NCBI RefSeq assembly: GCF_020524355.2
Contig: NZ_CP129019.1
Span: 4,252,001-4,316,000 of the forward strand
Length of the DNA: 64,000 nt
Direction of reading: 5' to 3'
Origin: Mesobacillus subterraneus
GTDB taxonomy: Bacteria; Bacillota; Bacilli; Bacillales; Cytobacillaceae
Shown piece by piece: positions 14,176 to 27,352 of the stretch. The first letter of the stretch is position 1. Each line of letters opens with the position of its first letter. The notes under the pieces were generated by a model. That model did no database searches and was not told the origin of the DNA. It saw only the letters and a list, made by a program, of their open reading frames with translations. The position numbers were made by a program, and so were the translations under genes.

Positions 14176-14210
14176 TAAAAAAAAAGCAGCTGAATCGTCA
14201 TCCAGCCGCT
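14176..14210 (-). terminator. Rho-independent terminator of tuf
   Basis: AGCGGCTG, a 10-nt loop and CAGCTGCT (8 bp with one G-U pair), followed by nine U residues, lies 19 nt after the tuf stop codon on the minus strand. It separates the str operon from the S10 cluster. Confidence 0.9.
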
Positions 14211-14228
14211 TTCATTGTTTTATTAAAA

Positions 14229-15416
14229 TTACTCTTGAATTGAAGCTACAACGCCAGCGCCTACAGTACGGCCGCCTTCACGAATTGAGAACTTAGTTCC
14301 TTCTTCGATAGCGATTGGAGCGATTAGTTCAACAGTCATTTCGATGTTGTCACCAGGCATAACCATTTCTACGCCTTCAGGAAGGTTACAAATACCAGTT
14401 ACATCAGTTGTACGGAAGTAGAACTGTGGACGGTAGTTTGTGAAGAATGGAGTGTGACGTCCACCTTCTTCTTTTGAAAGAACGTATACTTCAGCAGTGA
14501 ACTTTGTGTGTGGCTTAACAGAACCTGGCTTAGCAAGTACTTGTCCACGTTGGATATCTTCACGAGCTACCCCACGAAGAAGTGCACCGATGTTGTCTCC
14601 AGCTTCTGCATAGTCAAGAAGCTTACGGAACATTTCAACACCTGTTACAGTAGTTGATTTTGGCTCTTCAGTCATACCGATGATTTCGATAACGTCACCG
14701 ACTTTAACTACTCCACGCTCAACACGGCCAGTAGCAACTGTTCCACGGCCAGTGATTGAGAATACGTCCTCAACAGGCATCATGAATGGCTTTTCAGTGT
14801 CACGTGCTGGTGTTGGGATGTACTCATCAACTGCAGCCATAAGCTCGTTAATTTTTTCTTCCCATTCTGGCTCTCCTTCAAGAGCTTTAAGAGCAGAACC
14901 TTTGATAACTGGAATGTCATCGCCAGGGAAGTCGTATTCAGAAAGAAGGTCACGTACTTCCATTTCTACTAGTTCAAGAAGTTCTTCGTCGTCAACCATG
15001 TCACACTTGTTCATGAATACAACAAGGTAAGGTACGCCTACCTGACGAGAAAGAAGGATGTGCTCACGAGTTTGTGGCATTGGGCCGTCAGCAGCAGATA
15101 CTACAAGGATACCGCCGTCCATTTGTGCAGCACCAGTGATCATGTTCTTAACATAGTCAGCGTGGCCTGGGCAGTCAACGTGTGCATAGTGACGAGTTGC
15201 AGTTTCATACTCAACGTGTGCAGTTGAGATTGTAATTCCGCGCTCGCGCTCTTCTGGAGCAGCGTCGATTTGGTCATATCCGCGTGCTTCACCGCCGCCT
15301 ACTTTAGAAAGAACAGTAGTGATAGCAGCAGTTAGAGTAGTTTTACCATGGTCAACGTGACCAATTGTACCGATGTTAACGTGTGGCTTAGAACGATCGA
15401 ATTTAGCTTTTCCCAT
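14229..15416 (-). CDS. tuf: Elongation factor Tu
   Basis: A 395-residue EF-Tu that carries aminoacyl-tRNA to the ribosomal A site. GTPase motifs: GHVDHGKTT (residues 19-27), DCPGHADY and NKCDM. Domains 2 and 3 follow, ending [18 protein letters not shown]. The kirromycin/GE2270 contact regions look ordinary. It follows fusA after 124 nt, a gap with a hairpin and a TATAAT box, and is the last gene of the str operon. The ribosome binding site AAGGAGG is strong, matching very high expression. Confidence 0.99.
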   Translation of the reverse strand: MGKAKFDRSKPHVNIGTIGHVDHGKTTLTAAITTVLSKVGGGEARGYDQIDAAPEERERGITISTAHVEYETATRHYAHVDCPGHADYVKNMITGAAQMDGGILVVSAADGPMPQTREHILLSRQVGVPYLVVFMNKCDMVDDEELLELVEMEVRDLLSEYDFPGDDIPVIKGSALKALEGEPEWEEKINELMAAVDEYIPTPARDTEKPFMMPVEDVFSITGRGTVATGRVERGVVKVGDVIEIIGMTEEPKSTTVTGVEMFRKLLDYAEAGDNIGALLRGVAREDIQRGQVLAKPGSVKPHTKFTAEVYVLSKEEGGRHTPFFTNYRPQFYFRTTDVTGICNLPEGVEMVMPGDNIEMTVELIAPIAIEEGTKFSIREGGRTVGAGVVASIQE

Positions 15417-15453
15417 TAGAAAAATCCTCCTTTAATATATGAAAATTAAGTAT

Positions 15454-15490
15454 ATTATAATGTGCCGTGGAACAGGATCACCTATTCCAC
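15454..15490 (-). promoter_or_regulatory. Hairpin and possible internal promoter before tuf
   Basis: In the fusA-tuf gap the transcript can form GTGGAATAGG, a 4-nt loop and CCTGTTCCAC (10 bp with one G-U), at 15467-15490. A TATAAT box follows at 15454-15459, but no convincing -35 stands 17 nt upstream. An internal tuf promoter or an RNA processing site is possible. Confidence 0.4.
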
Positions 15491-15540
15491 AGCGTTATGC
15501 TTACATTAGTAGTTATACTTGATTAAAAGGTGAAAATCAA

Positions 15541-17619
15541 TTATTCACCTTTATTTTTTTTGATGATTTCTTCAGAAACAGACTTAGGTACTTCTTCGTA
15601 GTGGTCGAAGTGCATTGAGAATACACCGCGTCCTTGTGTGCTTGAACGAAGAGCAGTTGCATAACCGAACATTTCTGAAAGTGGAACCATCGAACGAACA
15701 ACTTGTGCGTTACCACGAGCATCCATACCTTCGACGCGTCCGCGACGAGCAGTAATCATACCCATGATATCTCCAAGGTATTCTTCAGGGATAACAACTT
15801 CTACCCTCATGACAGGCTCAAGTATGACTGGCTTACACTTAGAAGCCGCATTCTTAAGTGCCATTGAAGCAGCGATTTTAAACGCCATTTCAGAGGAGTC
15901 AACATCGTGGTAAGAACCGTCAAACAGTCTTGCCTTAATGTCAACAAGTGGATATCCTGCAAGAACTCCGCGATCTAGAGCATCTTCAAGACCAGCTTGA
16001 ACCGCAGGGATGTATTCACGTGGAACTACACCACCGACGATGCCGTTAACGAATTCGAAGCCTTTTCCTTCTTCGTTTGGAGAGAATTCGATCCAAACGT
16101 GTCCGTATTGACCACGTCCACCGGATTGACGAGCGAATTTTCCTTCAACGTTAGCTGATTCGCGGAAAGTTTCACGGTATGCAACCTGAGGTGCACCTAC
16201 GTTTGCTTCCACTTTAAATTCACGACGCATACGGTCAACGATGATATCAAGGTGAAGTTCACCCATTCCAGCGATGATAACTTGTCCAGTTTCCTGGTCA
16301 GTGTGTGCACGGAATGTAGGATCTTCTTCTTGAAGCTTTTGCAATGCAGTTGTCATTTTGTCTTGGTCAGCTTTTGACTTAGGCTCAACTGATAACTGGA
16401 TTACAGGCTCTGGGAACTGCATGGACTCTAAGATTACTAGAGACTTTTCGTCACATAAAGTGTCACCAGTAGTTGTATCTTTCAAACCAACAGCTGCAGC
16501 GATGTCGCCAGCGTAAACCGTTGAGATTTCCTGACGGCTGTTCGCGTGCATTTGAAGGATACGTCCGATACGTTCACGCTTTCCTTTAGTTGAGTTCTGG
16601 ACATAAGATCCAGAATCTAGAGTACCAGAGTAAACGCGGAAGAACGTTAACTTACCAACATAAGGGTCAGTCATAACTTTGAACGCAAGAGCCGAGAATG
16701 GCTCGCTGTCGTCAGAGTGACGCTCAACCACGTCTTCTGTATCCGGAAGATGGCCCTGGATCGCAGGTACATCAAGCGGAGATGGAAGGTAGTCGATTAC
16801 AGCGTCAAGCATTAGCTGAACACCTTTGTTTTTGAATGCTGATCCACAGATAACTGGGTAGAACTCAACATTTGTAGTACCTTTACGGATTGCAGCTTTG
16901 ATCTCTTCGACTGTAAGCTCTTCTCCGCCAAGGTATTTTTCCATTAGCTCTTCATCAAGCTCAGCTACCGCTTCAACTAGCTTTTCACGGTATTCTTCAG
17001 CTTTAGCCATATACTCTTCTGGAATTTCCCCAACAGTGATTTCTGTACCAAGGTCATTACCGTAGAAGATTGCTCTCATTTCAACTAGGTCGATGATAGC
17101 TTCGAACTCATCTTCAGCACCGATCGGTAATTGGATCGGGTGAGCATTAGCTTGAAGGCGATCGTGAATAGTTGAAACAGAGTAAAGGAAGTCCGCGCCT
17201 AGCTTATCCATTTTGTTAACGAATACTACACGTGGAACTCCGTAAGTAGTAGCCTGGCGCCATACTGTTTCAGTTTGAGGCTCAACACCTGACTGTGCAT
17301 CAAGTACAGCTACTGCACCATCAAGTACACGAAGAGAACGTTCAACTTCAACAGTGAAGTCTACGTGTCCTGGTGTATCGATGATGTTAACGCGGTGTTC
17401 TTTCCAAGAAGCTGTTGTTGCAGCAGAAGTGATCGTGATTCCACGCTCTTGTTCCTGCTCCATCCAGTCCATTTGAGAAGCACCTTCGTGAGTTTCGCCG
17501 ATTTTGTGAATACGGCCAGTATAATAAAGAACACGCTCAGTTGTTGTTGTTTTACCAGCATCAATGTGAGCCATGATTCCAATATTACGAGTTTTTGCTA
17601 AGGAGAACTCTCTTGCCAT
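15541..17619 (-). CDS. fusA: Elongation factor G
   Basis: A 692-residue EF-G that drives translocation using GTP. G motifs: AHIDAGKTT (residues 17-25), DTPGHVDF and NKMDK. Domains II-V follow, with domain IV containing [15 protein letters not shown] and ending near [20 protein letters not shown]. No fusidic acid resistance change is obvious by eye. It lies between rpsG and tuf, as usual in the str operon. Confidence 0.98.
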   Translation of the reverse strand: MAREFSLAKTRNIGIMAHIDAGKTTTTERVLYYTGRIHKIGETHEGASQMDWMEQEQERGITITSAATTASWKEHRVNIIDTPGHVDFTVEVERSLRVLDGAVAVLDAQSGVEPQTETVWRQATTYGVPRVVFVNKMDKLGADFLYSVSTIHDRLQANAHPIQLPIGAEDEFEAIIDLVEMRAIFYGNDLGTEITVGEIPEEYMAKAEEYREKLVEAVAELDEELMEKYLGGEELTVEEIKAAIRKGTTNVEFYPVICGSAFKNKGVQLMLDAVIDYLPSPLDVPAIQGHLPDTEDVVERHSDDSEPFSALAFKVMTDPYVGKLTFFRVYSGTLDSGSYVQNSTKGKRERIGRILQMHANSRQEISTVYAGDIAAAVGLKDTTTGDTLCDEKSLVILESMQFPEPVIQLSVEPKSKADQDKMTTALQKLQEEDPTFRAHTDQETGQVIIAGMGELHLDIIVDRMRREFKVEANVGAPQVAYRETFRESANVEGKFARQSGGRGQYGHVWIEFSPNEEGKGFEFVNGIVGGVVPREYIPAVQAGLEDALDRGVLAGYPLVDIKARLFDGSYHDVDSSEMAFKIAASMALKNAASKCKPVILEPVMRVEVVIPEEYLGDIMGMITARRGRVEGMDARGNAQVVRSMVPLSEMFGYATALRSSTQGRGVFSMHFDHYEEVPKSVSEEIIKKNKGE

Positions 17620-17667
17620 TTGGTCTTTCTCCTTCCTAGTGTGAATGTTATTAGATTGAAGGTAATT

Positions 17668-18138
17668 CTACCAACGATAGTGAGCGAATGCTTTGTTTGC
17701 TTCCGCCATTTTGTGTGTATCTTCGCGCTTCTTAACAGAAGCACCAGTGTTGTTAGCAGCGTCAAGAATTTCGTTAGCTAGACGCTCTTCCATTGTCTTT
17801 TCCCCACGGAGACGTGAGTAGTTTACCAACCAGCGAAGACCTAAAGTAGTACGGCGATCTGCACGCACCTCGATTGGTACTTGATAGTTAGCTCCACCTA
17901 CACGGCGTGCTTTTACTTCTAGAACAGGCATGATGTTCTTAAGAGCTGCATCGAATACTTCGATTGGCTCTTTGCCTGAACGCTCACGAATGATATCAAA
18001 AGCTGAATAAAGGATCTTTTGTGATTTACCTCTCTTGCCATCGATCATCATCTTGTTGATCAAGCGAGTGATAAGCTTTGAGTTATAAATCGGATCCGGC
18101 AATACGTCTCTTTTTGCAACTGGACCTTTACGTGGCAT
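17668..18138 (-). CDS. rpsG: 30S ribosomal protein S7
   Basis: A 156-residue S7 starting at [20 protein letters not shown]. Six more residues are possible upstream, but AAAGGAGGAAATAAC precedes this ATG and the length equals that of B. subtilis. S7 initiates assembly of the 16S 3' domain and lines the E site. The beta hairpin [20 protein letters not shown] is intact. It lies 24 nt after the rpsL gene's end. Confidence 0.97.
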   Translation of the reverse strand: MPRKGPVAKRDVLPDPIYNSKLITRLINKMMIDGKRGKSQKILYSAFDIIRERSGKEPIEVFDAALKNIMPVLEVKARRVGGANYQVPIEVRADRRTTLGLRWLVNYSRLRGEKTMEERLANEILDAANNTGASVKKREDTHKMAEANKAFAHYRW

Positions 18139-18180
18139 GTTATTTCCTCCTTTCAAAAAGGGTTGATAGTTTTTGGTTTA

Positions 18181-18953
<773 letters not shown>

Positions 18954-19084
18954 GATATCCTCCAAAGTAACCGGTAAATAGGAGCACCTTTGAAATAGTA
19001 ACATCTAGTGCAAGGGATGTCAACAACATCTAAAAACTTTTTCGCTGAAATGTTCCTTTTATTCATAGAATAATTCTTTTTTCT

Positions 19085-19126
19085 TTAAAAAGGCGGCACT
19101 TTCTGCCGTGGCAGAAAGCACCGCGC
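19085..19126 (-). terminator. Terminator after rpoC
   Basis: GGTGCTTTCTGCC, a short loop and GGCAGAAAGTGCC (about 13 bp with G-U pairs) followed by UUUUU lies 9 nt after the rpoC stop on the minus strand. It should end the rpoBC transcript before rplGB. Confidence 0.92.
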
Positions 19127-19134
19127 TTCTTATT

Positions 19135-22100
19135 TTATTCTACAGTGATTGCATCTTCGGCATTTTCTTCTTCCATTGCGATTGGCTCAGCTCTTCTGTA
19201 GCGCTGCATGCCTGTTCCCGCTGGAACGAGTTTACCGATGATAACATTTTCTTTCAGGCCGAGAAGTTCATCTCGCTTGCCTTTGATCGCAGCATCTGTA
19301 AGCACTCTTGTTGTTTCCTGGAAGGATGCAGCAGACAAGAATGAATCCGTCTCAAGTGATGCTTTTGTGATACCAAGCAGTACTGGACGTCCTGTTGCCG
19401 GCATTTTGCCATCAAGAAGTGCTTTGCGGTTGGCGTCAGTGAACTGATGGATTTCAAGCAATGTGCCTGGAAGTACATCGGTTTCACCAGCGTCGATTAC
19501 CCTGATTTTGCGCATCATCTGGCGCACCATTACTTCTACGTGCTTGTCGCCGATCTCAACACCCTGCATACGGTATACCTTTTGAACTTCTTTCAACAGG
19601 TATTCCTGCACGGATTGAACGTCTTTGACTCTCAAAAGTTCCTTAGGATCGATCGATCCTTCAGTGAGTTCCTGACCGCGGGCTACATGGTCATTTATAG
19701 CAACCTTTAGGCGTGCTGTATATGGCGCATTGTATGTGCGGCTTTCGATTTCACCTTGAATGACGATTTCCTGCTGACGATCTTTTCCTTCGTTGATGCC
19801 GACTACGACACCTTCCAATTCAGAGATGACAGCTTGCCCTTTAGGATTACGAGCTTCGAACAATTCCTGGATACGCGGAAGACCTTGTGTGATATCGTCT
19901 CCTGCAACACCGCCTGTGTGGAAGGTACGCATTGTAAGCTGTGTTCCTGGCTCACCAATTGACTGGGCAGCAATGATACCGACCGCTTCGCCAACTTCAA
20001 CTTCCTGGCCAGTCGCAAGGTTGCGTCCGTAACACTTTTTACATACGCCGTGGCGTGTATTACATGTGAAAGCGGAGCGAATCCATACTTCTTCGATTCC
20101 AGCTTCCGTTACTTCGACAGCCAAGTCTTCCGTGATTAGTCCGTTTTCAGGTACAATCACAGCCTTCGTTTCAGGATGCTTGATTGCCTTTCTTGCATAA
20201 CGGCCAATTAAGCGCTCATCTAGTGGTTCAATTACTTCTGTACCATCTTTAAGCGACTTGATGAATAAGCCTCTATCTGTTCCGCAATCGTCTTCGCGCA
20301 CAATGACATCCTGCGCTACGTCTACAAGACGTCGAGTCAGGTATCCTGAGTCAGCAGTCTTAAGTGCTGTATCGGCAAGACCTTTACGAGCACCGTGAGT
20401 GGAGATAAAGTATTCCAATACTGTCAGACCTTCACGGAAACTTGACTTGATTGGCAACTCGATGATCCGTCCAGCCGGGTTAGCCATCAGACCACGCATA
20501 CCAGCAAGCTGCGTGAAGTTGGACGCGTTACCACGGGCACCGGAGTCACTCATCATGAAGATAGGGTTTGAATTATCTAGTGATTTCATCAGCTTAGCCT
20601 GGATATTATCCTTCGCCTGGCTCCAGATAGAAATAACGCGATCATAACGCTCATCCTCGGTAATCAAACCGCGTCTGAACTGCTTAAGAACATTATCTAC
20701 CTTTGTTTGTGCTTCTGAAATGATTTCCTGCTTCTCTTTAAGAACCACGATATCAGCTACACCAACCGTAATACCCGCTTTAGTCGAGTATGTGAAGCCA
20801 AGCCCCTTCATACGGTCAAGCATTTTTGATGTTTCAGTGATTTTGAACTTCTTGAATACTTCAGCAATGATGTTCCCAAGAATTTTCTTCTTGAACGGAT
20901 CCACCAATGGCATAGACTTGATGACTTCCTTTACATCTGCGCCTTTTTCCACAAAATACTTCTCTGGAGTTTCCTCCTCAAGGTTTTGCTTAGAAGGCTC
21001 ATTGATGTAAGGGAATGACGCTGGAAGGATTTCATTGAAAATCAGCTTTCCAACTGTCGTGATCAAGAGCTGGCCATTTTGTTCTTCAGTGAATGTCTGG
21101 TTGCCAAGTGATGATGCGGCAACAGCAACACGAGTATGAAGATGTGCATAGCCATTCTGGTATGCAATCAATGCTTCATTCGCATCTTTAAAGACCATGC
21201 CTTCGCCAACAGCATCTTCTCTTTCAAGAGTCAGGTAATAGTTACCTAAAACCATATCCTGTGAAGGAGTAACAACCGGCTTGCCATCCTTAGGGTTCAG
21301 GATGTTCTGAGCAGCAAGCATCAATAAGCGTGCTTCAGCCTGTGCTTCAGCAGAAAGTGGAACGTGAACCGCCATCTGGTCACCATCGAAGTCAGCGTTG
21401 TAAGCTGTACATACAAGCGGGTGAAGACGGATTGCGCGTCCCTCGACTAATGTAGGCTCGAATGCCTGGATTCCAAGTCTGTGAAGAGTAGGGGCACGGT
21501 TCAGCAATACTGGGTGCTCCTTGATGACATCTTCAAGCACATCCCAGACTTCAGGCTGTACGCGCTCGATTTTGCGTTTGGCAGACTTTATGTTATGGGC
21601 TAATCCCTTTTGTACAAGTTCTTTCATGACGAACGGCTTAAATAGCTCAAGAGCCATTTCTTTCGGCAGTCCGCACTGGTACATATGCAGGTTAGGACCT
21701 ACAACGATAACCGAACGACCTGAGTAGTCAACACGCTTACCAAGTAGGTTTTGACGGAAACGACCTTGCTTACCCTTCAGCATATGAGAAAGGGACTTCA
21801 ATGGACGGTTACCTGGTCCAGTTACCGGACGACCGCGGCGGCCGTTATCGATCAACGCATCAACAGCTTCCTGCAGCATACGCTTTTCATTCTGGACGAT
21901 GATGCTAGGAGCACCAAGGTCAAGAAGACGCTTAAGGCGGTTGTTACGGTTGATTACACGGCGATACAGGTCATTCAGGTCGGAAGTTGCGAAACGTCCA
22001 CCGTCAAGCTGTACCATCGGGCGAAGCTCCGGCGGGATGACAGGCAGCACATCAAGGATCATCCAAGATGGCTCATTGCCAGATCCACGGAATGCTTCAA

Positions 22101-22737
22101 CTACTTCAAGACGCTTGATCGCACGTGTACGACGCTGGCCTTGTGCTGTTCTTAATTCTTCTTTCAGCATATCTGCTTCTTTATCAAGGTCGATATCTGA
22201 AAGCAGTTTTTTAATTGCTTCTGCTCCCATGGCAGCCTGGAACTTGTTTCCGTATTTTTCGCGGTAAGCACGGTATTCTTTCTCTGACAACAACTGCTTC
22301 TTCTCAAGAGCTGTGTCGCCAGTTTCCGTTACTACATACGAAGCAAAGTAAATAACCTCTTCAAGCGCGCGCGGAGACATATCAAGGACTAATCCCATGC
22401 GACTAGGAATTCCTTTGAAATACCAAATGTGAGAAACAGGAGCTGCAAGCTCGATGTGTCCCATTCTTTCACGACGGACTTTCGCACGTGTTACTTCAAC
22501 ACCGCATCGGTCACAGACTACGCCTTTATAGCGGACTCTTTTGTACTTTCCGCAATGACATTCCCAGTCCTTCGTCGGTCCGAAGATACGCTCACAGAAT
22601 AAGCCGTCTTTTTCTGGCTTTAAAGTACGATAGTTGATTGTTTCCGGCTTTTTAACCTCACCGAAAGACCATGAACGGATCTTGTCGGGTGAAGCGAGGC
22701 CAATTTTCATGTACTCAAAATTATTAACATCTAGCAA
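19135..22737 (-). CDS. rpoC: RNA polymerase beta' subunit
   Basis: A 1200-residue beta' subunit beginning [20 protein letters not shown]. The N-terminal zinc site is in [24 protein letters not shown] pairs, the catalytic Mg site in [12 protein letters not shown], and the second zinc site in CGTDRG plus [11 protein letters not shown]. The trigger loop region [20 protein letters not shown] is present. It follows rpoB by 114 nt, a gap with a hairpin. The acidic end [13 protein letters not shown] is short, as in Bacillus. Confidence 0.99.
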   Translation of the reverse strand: MLDVNNFEYMKIGLASPDKIRSWSFGEVKKPETINYRTLKPEKDGLFCERIFGPTKDWECHCGKYKRVRYKGVVCDRCGVEVTRAKVRRERMGHIELAAPVSHIWYFKGIPSRMGLVLDMSPRALEEVIYFASYVVTETGDTALEKKQLLSEKEYRAYREKYGNKFQAAMGAEAIKKLLSDIDLDKEADMLKEELRTAQGQRRTRAIKRLEVVEAFRGSGNEPSWMILDVLPVIPPELRPMVQLDGGRFATSDLNDLYRRVINRNNRLKRLLDLGAPSIIVQNEKRMLQEAVDALIDNGRRGRPVTGPGNRPLKSLSHMLKGKQGRFRQNLLGKRVDYSGRSVIVVGPNLHMYQCGLPKEMALELFKPFVMKELVQKGLAHNIKSAKRKIERVQPEVWDVLEDVIKEHPVLLNRAPTLHRLGIQAFEPTLVEGRAIRLHPLVCTAYNADFDGDQMAVHVPLSAEAQAEARLLMLAAQNILNPKDGKPVVTPSQDMVLGNYYLTLEREDAVGEGMVFKDANEALIAYQNGYAHLHTRVAVAASSLGNQTFTEEQNGQLLITTVGKLIFNEILPASFPYINEPSKQNLEEETPEKYFVEKGADVKEVIKSMPLVDPFKKKILGNIIAEVFKKFKITETSKMLDRMKGLGFTYSTKAGITVGVADIVVLKEKQEIISEAQTKVDNVLKQFRRGLITEDERYDRVISIWSQAKDNIQAKLMKSLDNSNPIFMMSDSGARGNASNFTQLAGMRGLMANPAGRIIELPIKSSFREGLTVLEYFISTHGARKGLADTALKTADSGYLTRRLVDVAQDVIVREDDCGTDRGLFIKSLKDGTEVIEPLDERLIGRYARKAIKHPETKAVIVPENGLITEDLAVEVTEAGIEEVWIRSAFTCNTRHGVCKKCYGRNLATGQEVEVGEAVGIIAAQSIGEPGTQLTMRTFHTGGVAGDDITQGLPRIQELFEARNPKGQAVISELEGVVVGINEGKDRQQEIVIQGEIESRTYNAPYTARLKVAINDHVARGQELTEGSIDPKELLRVKDVQSVQEYLLKEVQKVYRMQGVEIGDKHVEVMVRQMMRKIRVIDAGETDVLPGTLLEIHQFTDANRKALLDGKMPATGRPVLLGITKASLETDSFLSAASFQETTRVLTDAAIKGKRDELLGLKENVIIGKLVPAGTGMQRYRRAEPIAMEEENAEDAITVE

Positions 22738-22794
22738 GGGGCCTACCTCCCTTTTAATCTAGGGTTTTACCCTTATGGTCATCCCAAAAAGGAA

Positions 22795-22837
22795 CACACG
22801 TGGACAATACTGTTATTCAACTGTTTGTTCACGTGTG
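22795..22837 (-). terminator. Hairpin with U-run between rpoB and rpoC
   Basis: The rpoB-rpoC gap contains CACACGTG and CACGTGTG as perfect 8-bp arms around a 27-nt loop. UUUUU follows four bases later. This could be a weak attenuator or a processing site that tunes beta' relative to beta. The loop is long, so strong termination is not expected. Confidence 0.5.
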
Positions 22838-22851
22838 CCAATTAGATGGAC

Positions 22852-25800
22852 CTATTCTTTCATTCCTACTTTTTCAGAACCCATTTCTTCTGTTTCAGGA
22901 GCAATTGTCAGTGTTTCTGCATGCTGCAATTCTTCTTCATCATCAAAATCGCGCATTTCAATCTCTTTTTCATCGCCTGATAGGATTTTGACGTCCATAC
23001 CAAGACTTTGCAGTTCTTTCATCAATACCTTGAATGATTCAGGAACGCCTGGTTCTGGTACGTTTTCACCTTTTACAATGGCTTCATATGTTTTAACACG
23101 TCCAACAACATCATCGGACTTGACAGTTAAGATTTCCTGCAATGTGTAAGCAGCGCCGTATGCTTCAAGCGCCCAAACCTCCATCTCCCCGAAACGCTGT
23201 CCGCCGAACTGGGCTTTACCGCCTAGTGGCTGCTGCGTAACAAGTGAGTAAGGTCCAGTAGAACGAGCATGAAGCTTGTCGTCTACCATGTGAGCGAGCT
23301 TGATCATATACATGACACCGACAGATACACGATTATCGAATGGTTCACCTGTACGTCCATCATAAAGGACTGTTTTCGCATCTCGGACCATACCGGCTTC
23401 CTGGATGGTTGACCATACATCTTCCTCGCGAGCGCCATCGAATACCGGTGAGGCAACATGGATTCCAAGGTAGCGCGCTGCCATACCAAGGTGAAGCTCA
23501 AGAACCTGACCGATGTTCATACGAGATGGTACCCCTAGTGGGTTAAGCATGATATCGACTGGTGTTCCGTCCGGCAAGAAAGGCATGTCTTCTTCCGGAA
23601 GGATCTTAGAGATAACCCCTTTGTTACCGTGGCGTCCTGCCATTTTGTCACCTTCAGAAATCTTACGCTTCTGAACGATGTAAGCACGGACAAGCTGGTT
23701 AACGCCAGGAGGAAGCTCGTCGCCATCTTCACGGTTGAACACTTTGACGTCAAGGACAATCCCGCCGCCGCCGTGTGGAACACGCAATGATGTATCACGG
23801 ACTTCCCTTGCTTTTTCACCGAAGATTGCGTGGAGGAGACGTTCTTCCGCAGTCAATTCAGTAACTCCTTTAGGCGTTACCTTACCTACAAGAAGATCTC
23901 CATCTTTCACTTCAGCACCGACACGGATGATTCCACGTTCGTCAAGGTTTCTCAATGCATCTTCCCCGACATTCGGAATATCACGTGTAATTTCTTCAGG
24001 TCCAAGCTTAGTATCACGTGACTCTGATTCATATTCTTCTATATGGATTGATGTATACACATCATCCTTAACGAGGCGCTCACTCATGATGATCGCATCC
24101 TCGTAGTTATAGCCGTTCCAAGTCATGAAGCCGACAAGGACATTACGTCCAAGTGCCAGTTCACCCTTTTCCATTGATGGTCCGTCAGCAAGGATTTCTC
24201 CTTTTACTACACGGTCACCAACACTTACGATCGGGCGCTGATTATAGCAAGTACCCTGATTCGAACGAATGAACTTAAGCATGCGGTATTTATCAAGGTC
24301 TCCCTTAACTTCCTGTCCGTCTACTTCAGTAACACGGCGAACCCATACTTGACGAGCTTCAACGTGTTCTACAATTCCTTCATGCTTACAGATTACGGCA
24401 GCACCGGAATCCTTTGCATTCACGTGCTCCATTCCCGTACCTACGATTGGTGATTCCGGCTGCATTAACGGAACTGCCTGTCGTTGCATGTTCGCACCCA
24501 TCAGCGCACGGTTGGAGTCATCGTTTTCCAAGAACGGGATACAAGCAGTCGCTGCGGACACAACTTGCTTAGGTGATACATCCATATAATCGACGCGATC
24601 ACGCTTAACAACAGTGTTTTCTCCGCGGAAACGGGCAATTACTTCATCATCAATGAAAGAACCATCATCAGCAAGACGAGCATTCGCCTGTGCCACTACA
24701 TAGTTATCTTCTTCATCAGCTGTTAAGTAATCAAAATGGCTTGTCACTTTACCTGTTTCCGGATCAACGCGGCGGTACGGAGTCTCGATGAATCCGAAGC
24801 GGTTAACCTTCGCGAAACTTGAAAGTGAGTTGATCAAACCGATGTTTGGACCTTCCGGCGTTTCAATCGGGCACATACGTCCGTAGTGGGAATAGTGAAC
24901 GTCACGCACTTCGAAACCAGCGCGTTCACGTGTAAGACCACCAGGTCCCAATGCAGAGAGACGCCTTTTATGTGTCAATTCAGCCAGCGGATTTGTTTGG
25001 TCCATGAACTGTGAAAGCTGAGAGCTTCCAAAGAACTCTTTAATGGACGCAATGACCGGGCGGATATTGATTAATTGCTGTGGTGTAATCGTATTTGTGT
25101 CCTGGATGGACATTCTTTCACGAACTACACGCTCCATTCTGGACAAACCAATTCGGAATTGGTTCTGCAACAGTTCACCAACAGAACGAAGGCGTCTGTT
25201 TCCTAAATGGTCGATGTCATCCGTATCGCCAACACCGTGCAGCAAGTTAAAGAAGTAGCTGATGGATGAAATGATATCAGCAGGTGTGATATTTTTAATC
25301 GGTTCAGGGACATACGCGTTTCCTAAAACATTAATTTCTTTCTCGCCCTCAACATCATTCGGAGAATAGATTTTAATGCTTTGCAGCGTTACATCCTCTT
25401 CAACCACGCCGCCATACGGACTGAAATCCTTGAAGCCAACATTCTTCTCCAGCGCAGGTATGATCTTATCGAGTGTGCGGCGGTCTAAAGTGACGCCCTT
25501 CTCGGCAATGATTTCTCCTGTTTCAGGATCCACTAATGTTTCTGCAAGCTTTTGCCCGAATAAACGGTTCTTAATATGAAGCTTTTTATTGATTTTATAA
25601 CGCCCTACATTGGCAAGGTCATAGCGCTTTGGATCAAAGAATCTTGATACCAGCAGGCTTTTTGCATTGTCAACTGTAGGCGGTTCGCCTGGACGGAGAC
25701 GCTCGTAAATTTCAAGAAGCGCTTTTTCCGTACTTTCCGTATTGTCTTTTTCAAGAGTATTACGGATATATTCGTTATCACCGATCAGATCAATGATTTC

Positions 25801-26415
25801 TTGATCAGAACCGAACCCTAATGCACGCAAAAGAACCGTAACAGGGAGTTTCCTCGTACGATCGATCCTTACATATACAACATCCTTGGCATCTGTTTCA
25901 TACTCTAACCAGGCGCCACGGTTAGGAATAACGGTCGCAGTGAACCCTTTCTTCCCGTTCTTATCAAGTTTTCCACTGTAGTACACACTCGGTGAACGCA
26001 CTAACTGGGAAACAATAACCCTCTCAGCACCGTTAATGACAAACGTGCCAGTTTCTGTCATAAGCGGGAAATCGCCCATGAAGACATCCTGGTCCTTCAC
26101 TTCACCTGTTTCCTTATTCACAAGGCGGACCTTTACTCGCAATGGTGCAGAGTAAGTAACGTCTCTTTCTTTCGATTCTTCCACTGGATATTTCGGTTCG
26201 CCAAGACTGTAATCGATAAACTCTAACGATAAGTTACCAGTAAAGTCTTCAATCGGTGAAATGTCCTGGAACATCTCACGGAGGCCCTCATCAAGAAACC
26301 ACTGATAGGAAGAGGTTTGAATTTCAATCAAATTCGGCAATTCCAAAACTTCACTGATGCGAGCATAACTTCTACGTTGGCGGTGTCGTCCATACTGAAC
26401 TAGTTGACCTGTCAA
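22852..26415 (-). CDS. rpoB: RNA polymerase beta subunit
   Basis: A beta subunit of about 1187 residues. I choose the TTG start at 26415 (TTG-ACA-GGT, protein start [15 protein letters not shown]): GAGGGG lies eight bases before it and B. subtilis uses the same start, while the GTG at 26424 overlaps that Shine-Dalgarno sequence. The rifampicin pocket [20 protein letters not shown] and RLSALGPGG is wild-type. The catalytic region includes [20 protein letters not shown]. The leader holds a promoter, a possible attenuator and a mini-ORF. Confidence 0.98.
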   Translation of the reverse strand: MTGQLVQYGRHRQRRSYARISEVLELPNLIEIQTSSYQWFLDEGLREMFQDISPIEDFTGNLSLEFIDYSLGEPKYPVEESKERDVTYSAPLRVKVRLVNKETGEVKDQDVFMGDFPLMTETGTFVINGAERVIVSQLVRSPSVYYSGKLDKNGKKGFTATVIPNRGAWLEYETDAKDVVYVRIDRTRKLPVTVLLRALGFGSDQEIIDLIGDNEYIRNTLEKDNTESTEKALLEIYERLRPGEPPTVDNAKSLLVSRFFDPKRYDLANVGRYKINKKLHIKNRLFGQKLAETLVDPETGEIIAEKGVTLDRRTLDKIIPALEKNVGFKDFSPYGGVVEEDVTLQSIKIYSPNDVEGEKEINVLGNAYVPEPIKNITPADIISSISYFFNLLHGVGDTDDIDHLGNRRLRSVGELLQNQFRIGLSRMERVVRERMSIQDTNTITPQQLINIRPVIASIKEFFGSSQLSQFMDQTNPLAELTHKRRLSALGPGGLTRERAGFEVRDVHYSHYGRMCPIETPEGPNIGLINSLSSFAKVNRFGFIETPYRRVDPETGKVTSHFDYLTADEEDNYVVAQANARLADDGSFIDDEVIARFRGENTVVKRDRVDYMDVSPKQVVSAATACIPFLENDDSNRALMGANMQRQAVPLMQPESPIVGTGMEHVNAKDSGAAVICKHEGIVEHVEARQVWVRRVTEVDGQEVKGDLDKYRMLKFIRSNQGTCYNQRPIVSVGDRVVKGEILADGPSMEKGELALGRNVLVGFMTWNGYNYEDAIIMSERLVKDDVYTSIHIEEYESESRDTKLGPEEITRDIPNVGEDALRNLDERGIIRVGAEVKDGDLLVGKVTPKGVTELTAEERLLHAIFGEKAREVRDTSLRVPHGGGGIVLDVKVFNREDGDELPPGVNQLVRAYIVQKRKISEGDKMAGRHGNKGVISKILPEEDMPFLPDGTPVDIMLNPLGVPSRMNIGQVLELHLGMAARYLGIHVASPVFDGAREEDVWSTIQEAGMVRDAKTVLYDGRTGEPFDNRVSVGVMYMIKLAHMVDDKLHARSTGPYSLVTQQPLGGKAQFGGQRFGEMEVWALEAYGAAYTLQEILTVKSDDVVGRVKTYEAIVKGENVPEPGVPESFKVLMKELQSLGMDVKILSGDEKEIEMRDFDDEEELQHAETLTIAPETEEMGSEKVGMKE

Positions 26416-26442
26416 CTGATTCACCCCTCAAATCAAGCGTTA

Positions 26443-26469
26443 TTATTCATCTATCCCTGTCTTGTCCAT
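26443..26469 (-). CDS. Possible leader peptide upstream of rpoB
   Basis: A 9-codon frame (ATG to TAA) encoding MDKTGIDE. It is preceded by GGAGGA at 26476-26481 with six bases to the ATG, a better ribosome binding site than that of rpoB itself. Its stop lies 27 nt before the rpoB start. I do not recognise the peptide; translation and any regulatory role are inference from the Shine-Dalgarno sequence and position. Confidence 0.4.
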   Translation of the reverse strand: MDKTGIDE

Positions 26470-26491
26470 GAAGTTTCCTCCATTTCAAAAG

Positions 26492-26523
26492 ACAAAAAGA
26501 AAAAGGGTTTTCACCTAAAAACC
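26492..26523 (-). terminator. Possible weak attenuator in the rpoB leader
   Basis: GGTTTT, a six-base loop and AAAACC (6 bp) followed by CUUUUUCUUUUU on the minus strand, between the rpoB promoter and its mini-ORF. The stem has only two G-C pairs, so it may be a pause or weak terminator rather than a full stop. Confidence 0.35.
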
Positions 26524-26635
26524 ACATTTCCTGCAACGAACAATTATTTTGTTAGTTTTCCCTTTATGCCCAAATTTATACAACTTTCGATGAAAATAGC
26601 AATTGAAAAGAAAACTAATATATTGGCATTTTATA

Positions 26636-26664
26636 ATATTAACATAGCGGTTTTCTCACGTCAA
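26636..26664 (-). promoter_or_regulatory. Promoter of rpoBC
   Basis: TTGACG (26659-26664), a 17-nt spacer and TAATAT (26636-26641) on the minus strand. The -35 overlaps the end of ybxB. The leader to the rpoB start would be about 210 nt long. Confidence 0.6.
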
Positions 26665-27263
26665 CATTTAACAGATTTGAGAATAAAGTAACCTTTACTT
26701 TTCGCCACAATGTCAGCATCGTTAAATAACTCTTTCATTTTTTCCATCGCGGACGGCGCACCCTGTTTCTTTTGGATGACGACCCATAGCTCTCCACCTT
26801 TAGCTAGATGCAGAAAACTTTGTTCAAAAATATCATGTACGACTTTTTTTCCGGCACGAATCGGCGGGTTCGTCAGAATTGCATTGAATTCTTTTTCCAC
26901 CACTCCAGTCAGCCGGTCACTTTCATAGATCTTCACGTTGGTCACTTTATTTTCGGACGCATTTTCCTCAGCAAGCATAATCGCTCTTTCATTGACATCC
27001 ACCATGTGGACAATCGCTTCTGGATAAGCCTTGGCTAACGAAAGGCCGATCGGTCCATAGCCGCAGCCGACATCGAGAATCACACCATCGTTTTTATTCA
27101 ACTCAAAAGTGTCAATTAATAACCTCGACCCAAAATCAACTTCCTTTTTCGAAAAAACTCCAGTGTCAGTCTTAAAGCGGAAGCTATTCCCCTTCAATTC
27201 ACTTTCCCATTTCGAAGGATTGCTTTCAGTGCTGGGTTTGCGGGAGTAATAATGTTCAGACAA
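26661..27263 (-). CDS. ybxB: Class I SAM-dependent methyltransferase YbxB (RsmC-like)
   Basis: A 200-residue protein beginning MSEHYYSRKPSTESNPSKWE. It has the SAM-binding motif ILDVGCGYGPIGLSLAK (about residues 59-75) and the NPP motif of amino-group methyltransferases in ILTNPPIRAGK, followed by a C-terminal half like RsmC/RlmG, which methylate guanine N2 in rRNA. The exact rRNA target is not known from sequence. It lies between rplL and rpoB, its constant position in Bacillus. Confidence 0.9.
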   Translation of the reverse strand: MSEHYYSRKPSTESNPSKWESELKGNSFRFKTDTGVFSKKEVDFGSRLLIDTFELNKNDGVILDVGCGYGPIGLSLAKAYPEAIVHMVDVNERAIMLAEENASENKVTNVKIYESDRLTGVVEKEFNAILTNPPIRAGKKVVHDIFEQSFLHLAKGGELWVVIQKKQGAPSAMEKMKELFNDADIVAKSKGYFILKSVKC

Positions 27264-27352
27264 AATCTCTCACCTCCACGGGGATTCATTTGAAGAATGC
27301 GATCGCGGATTGCATTGCTACTGCGGTATTATAAACTTTTTAAAATTAAAAA

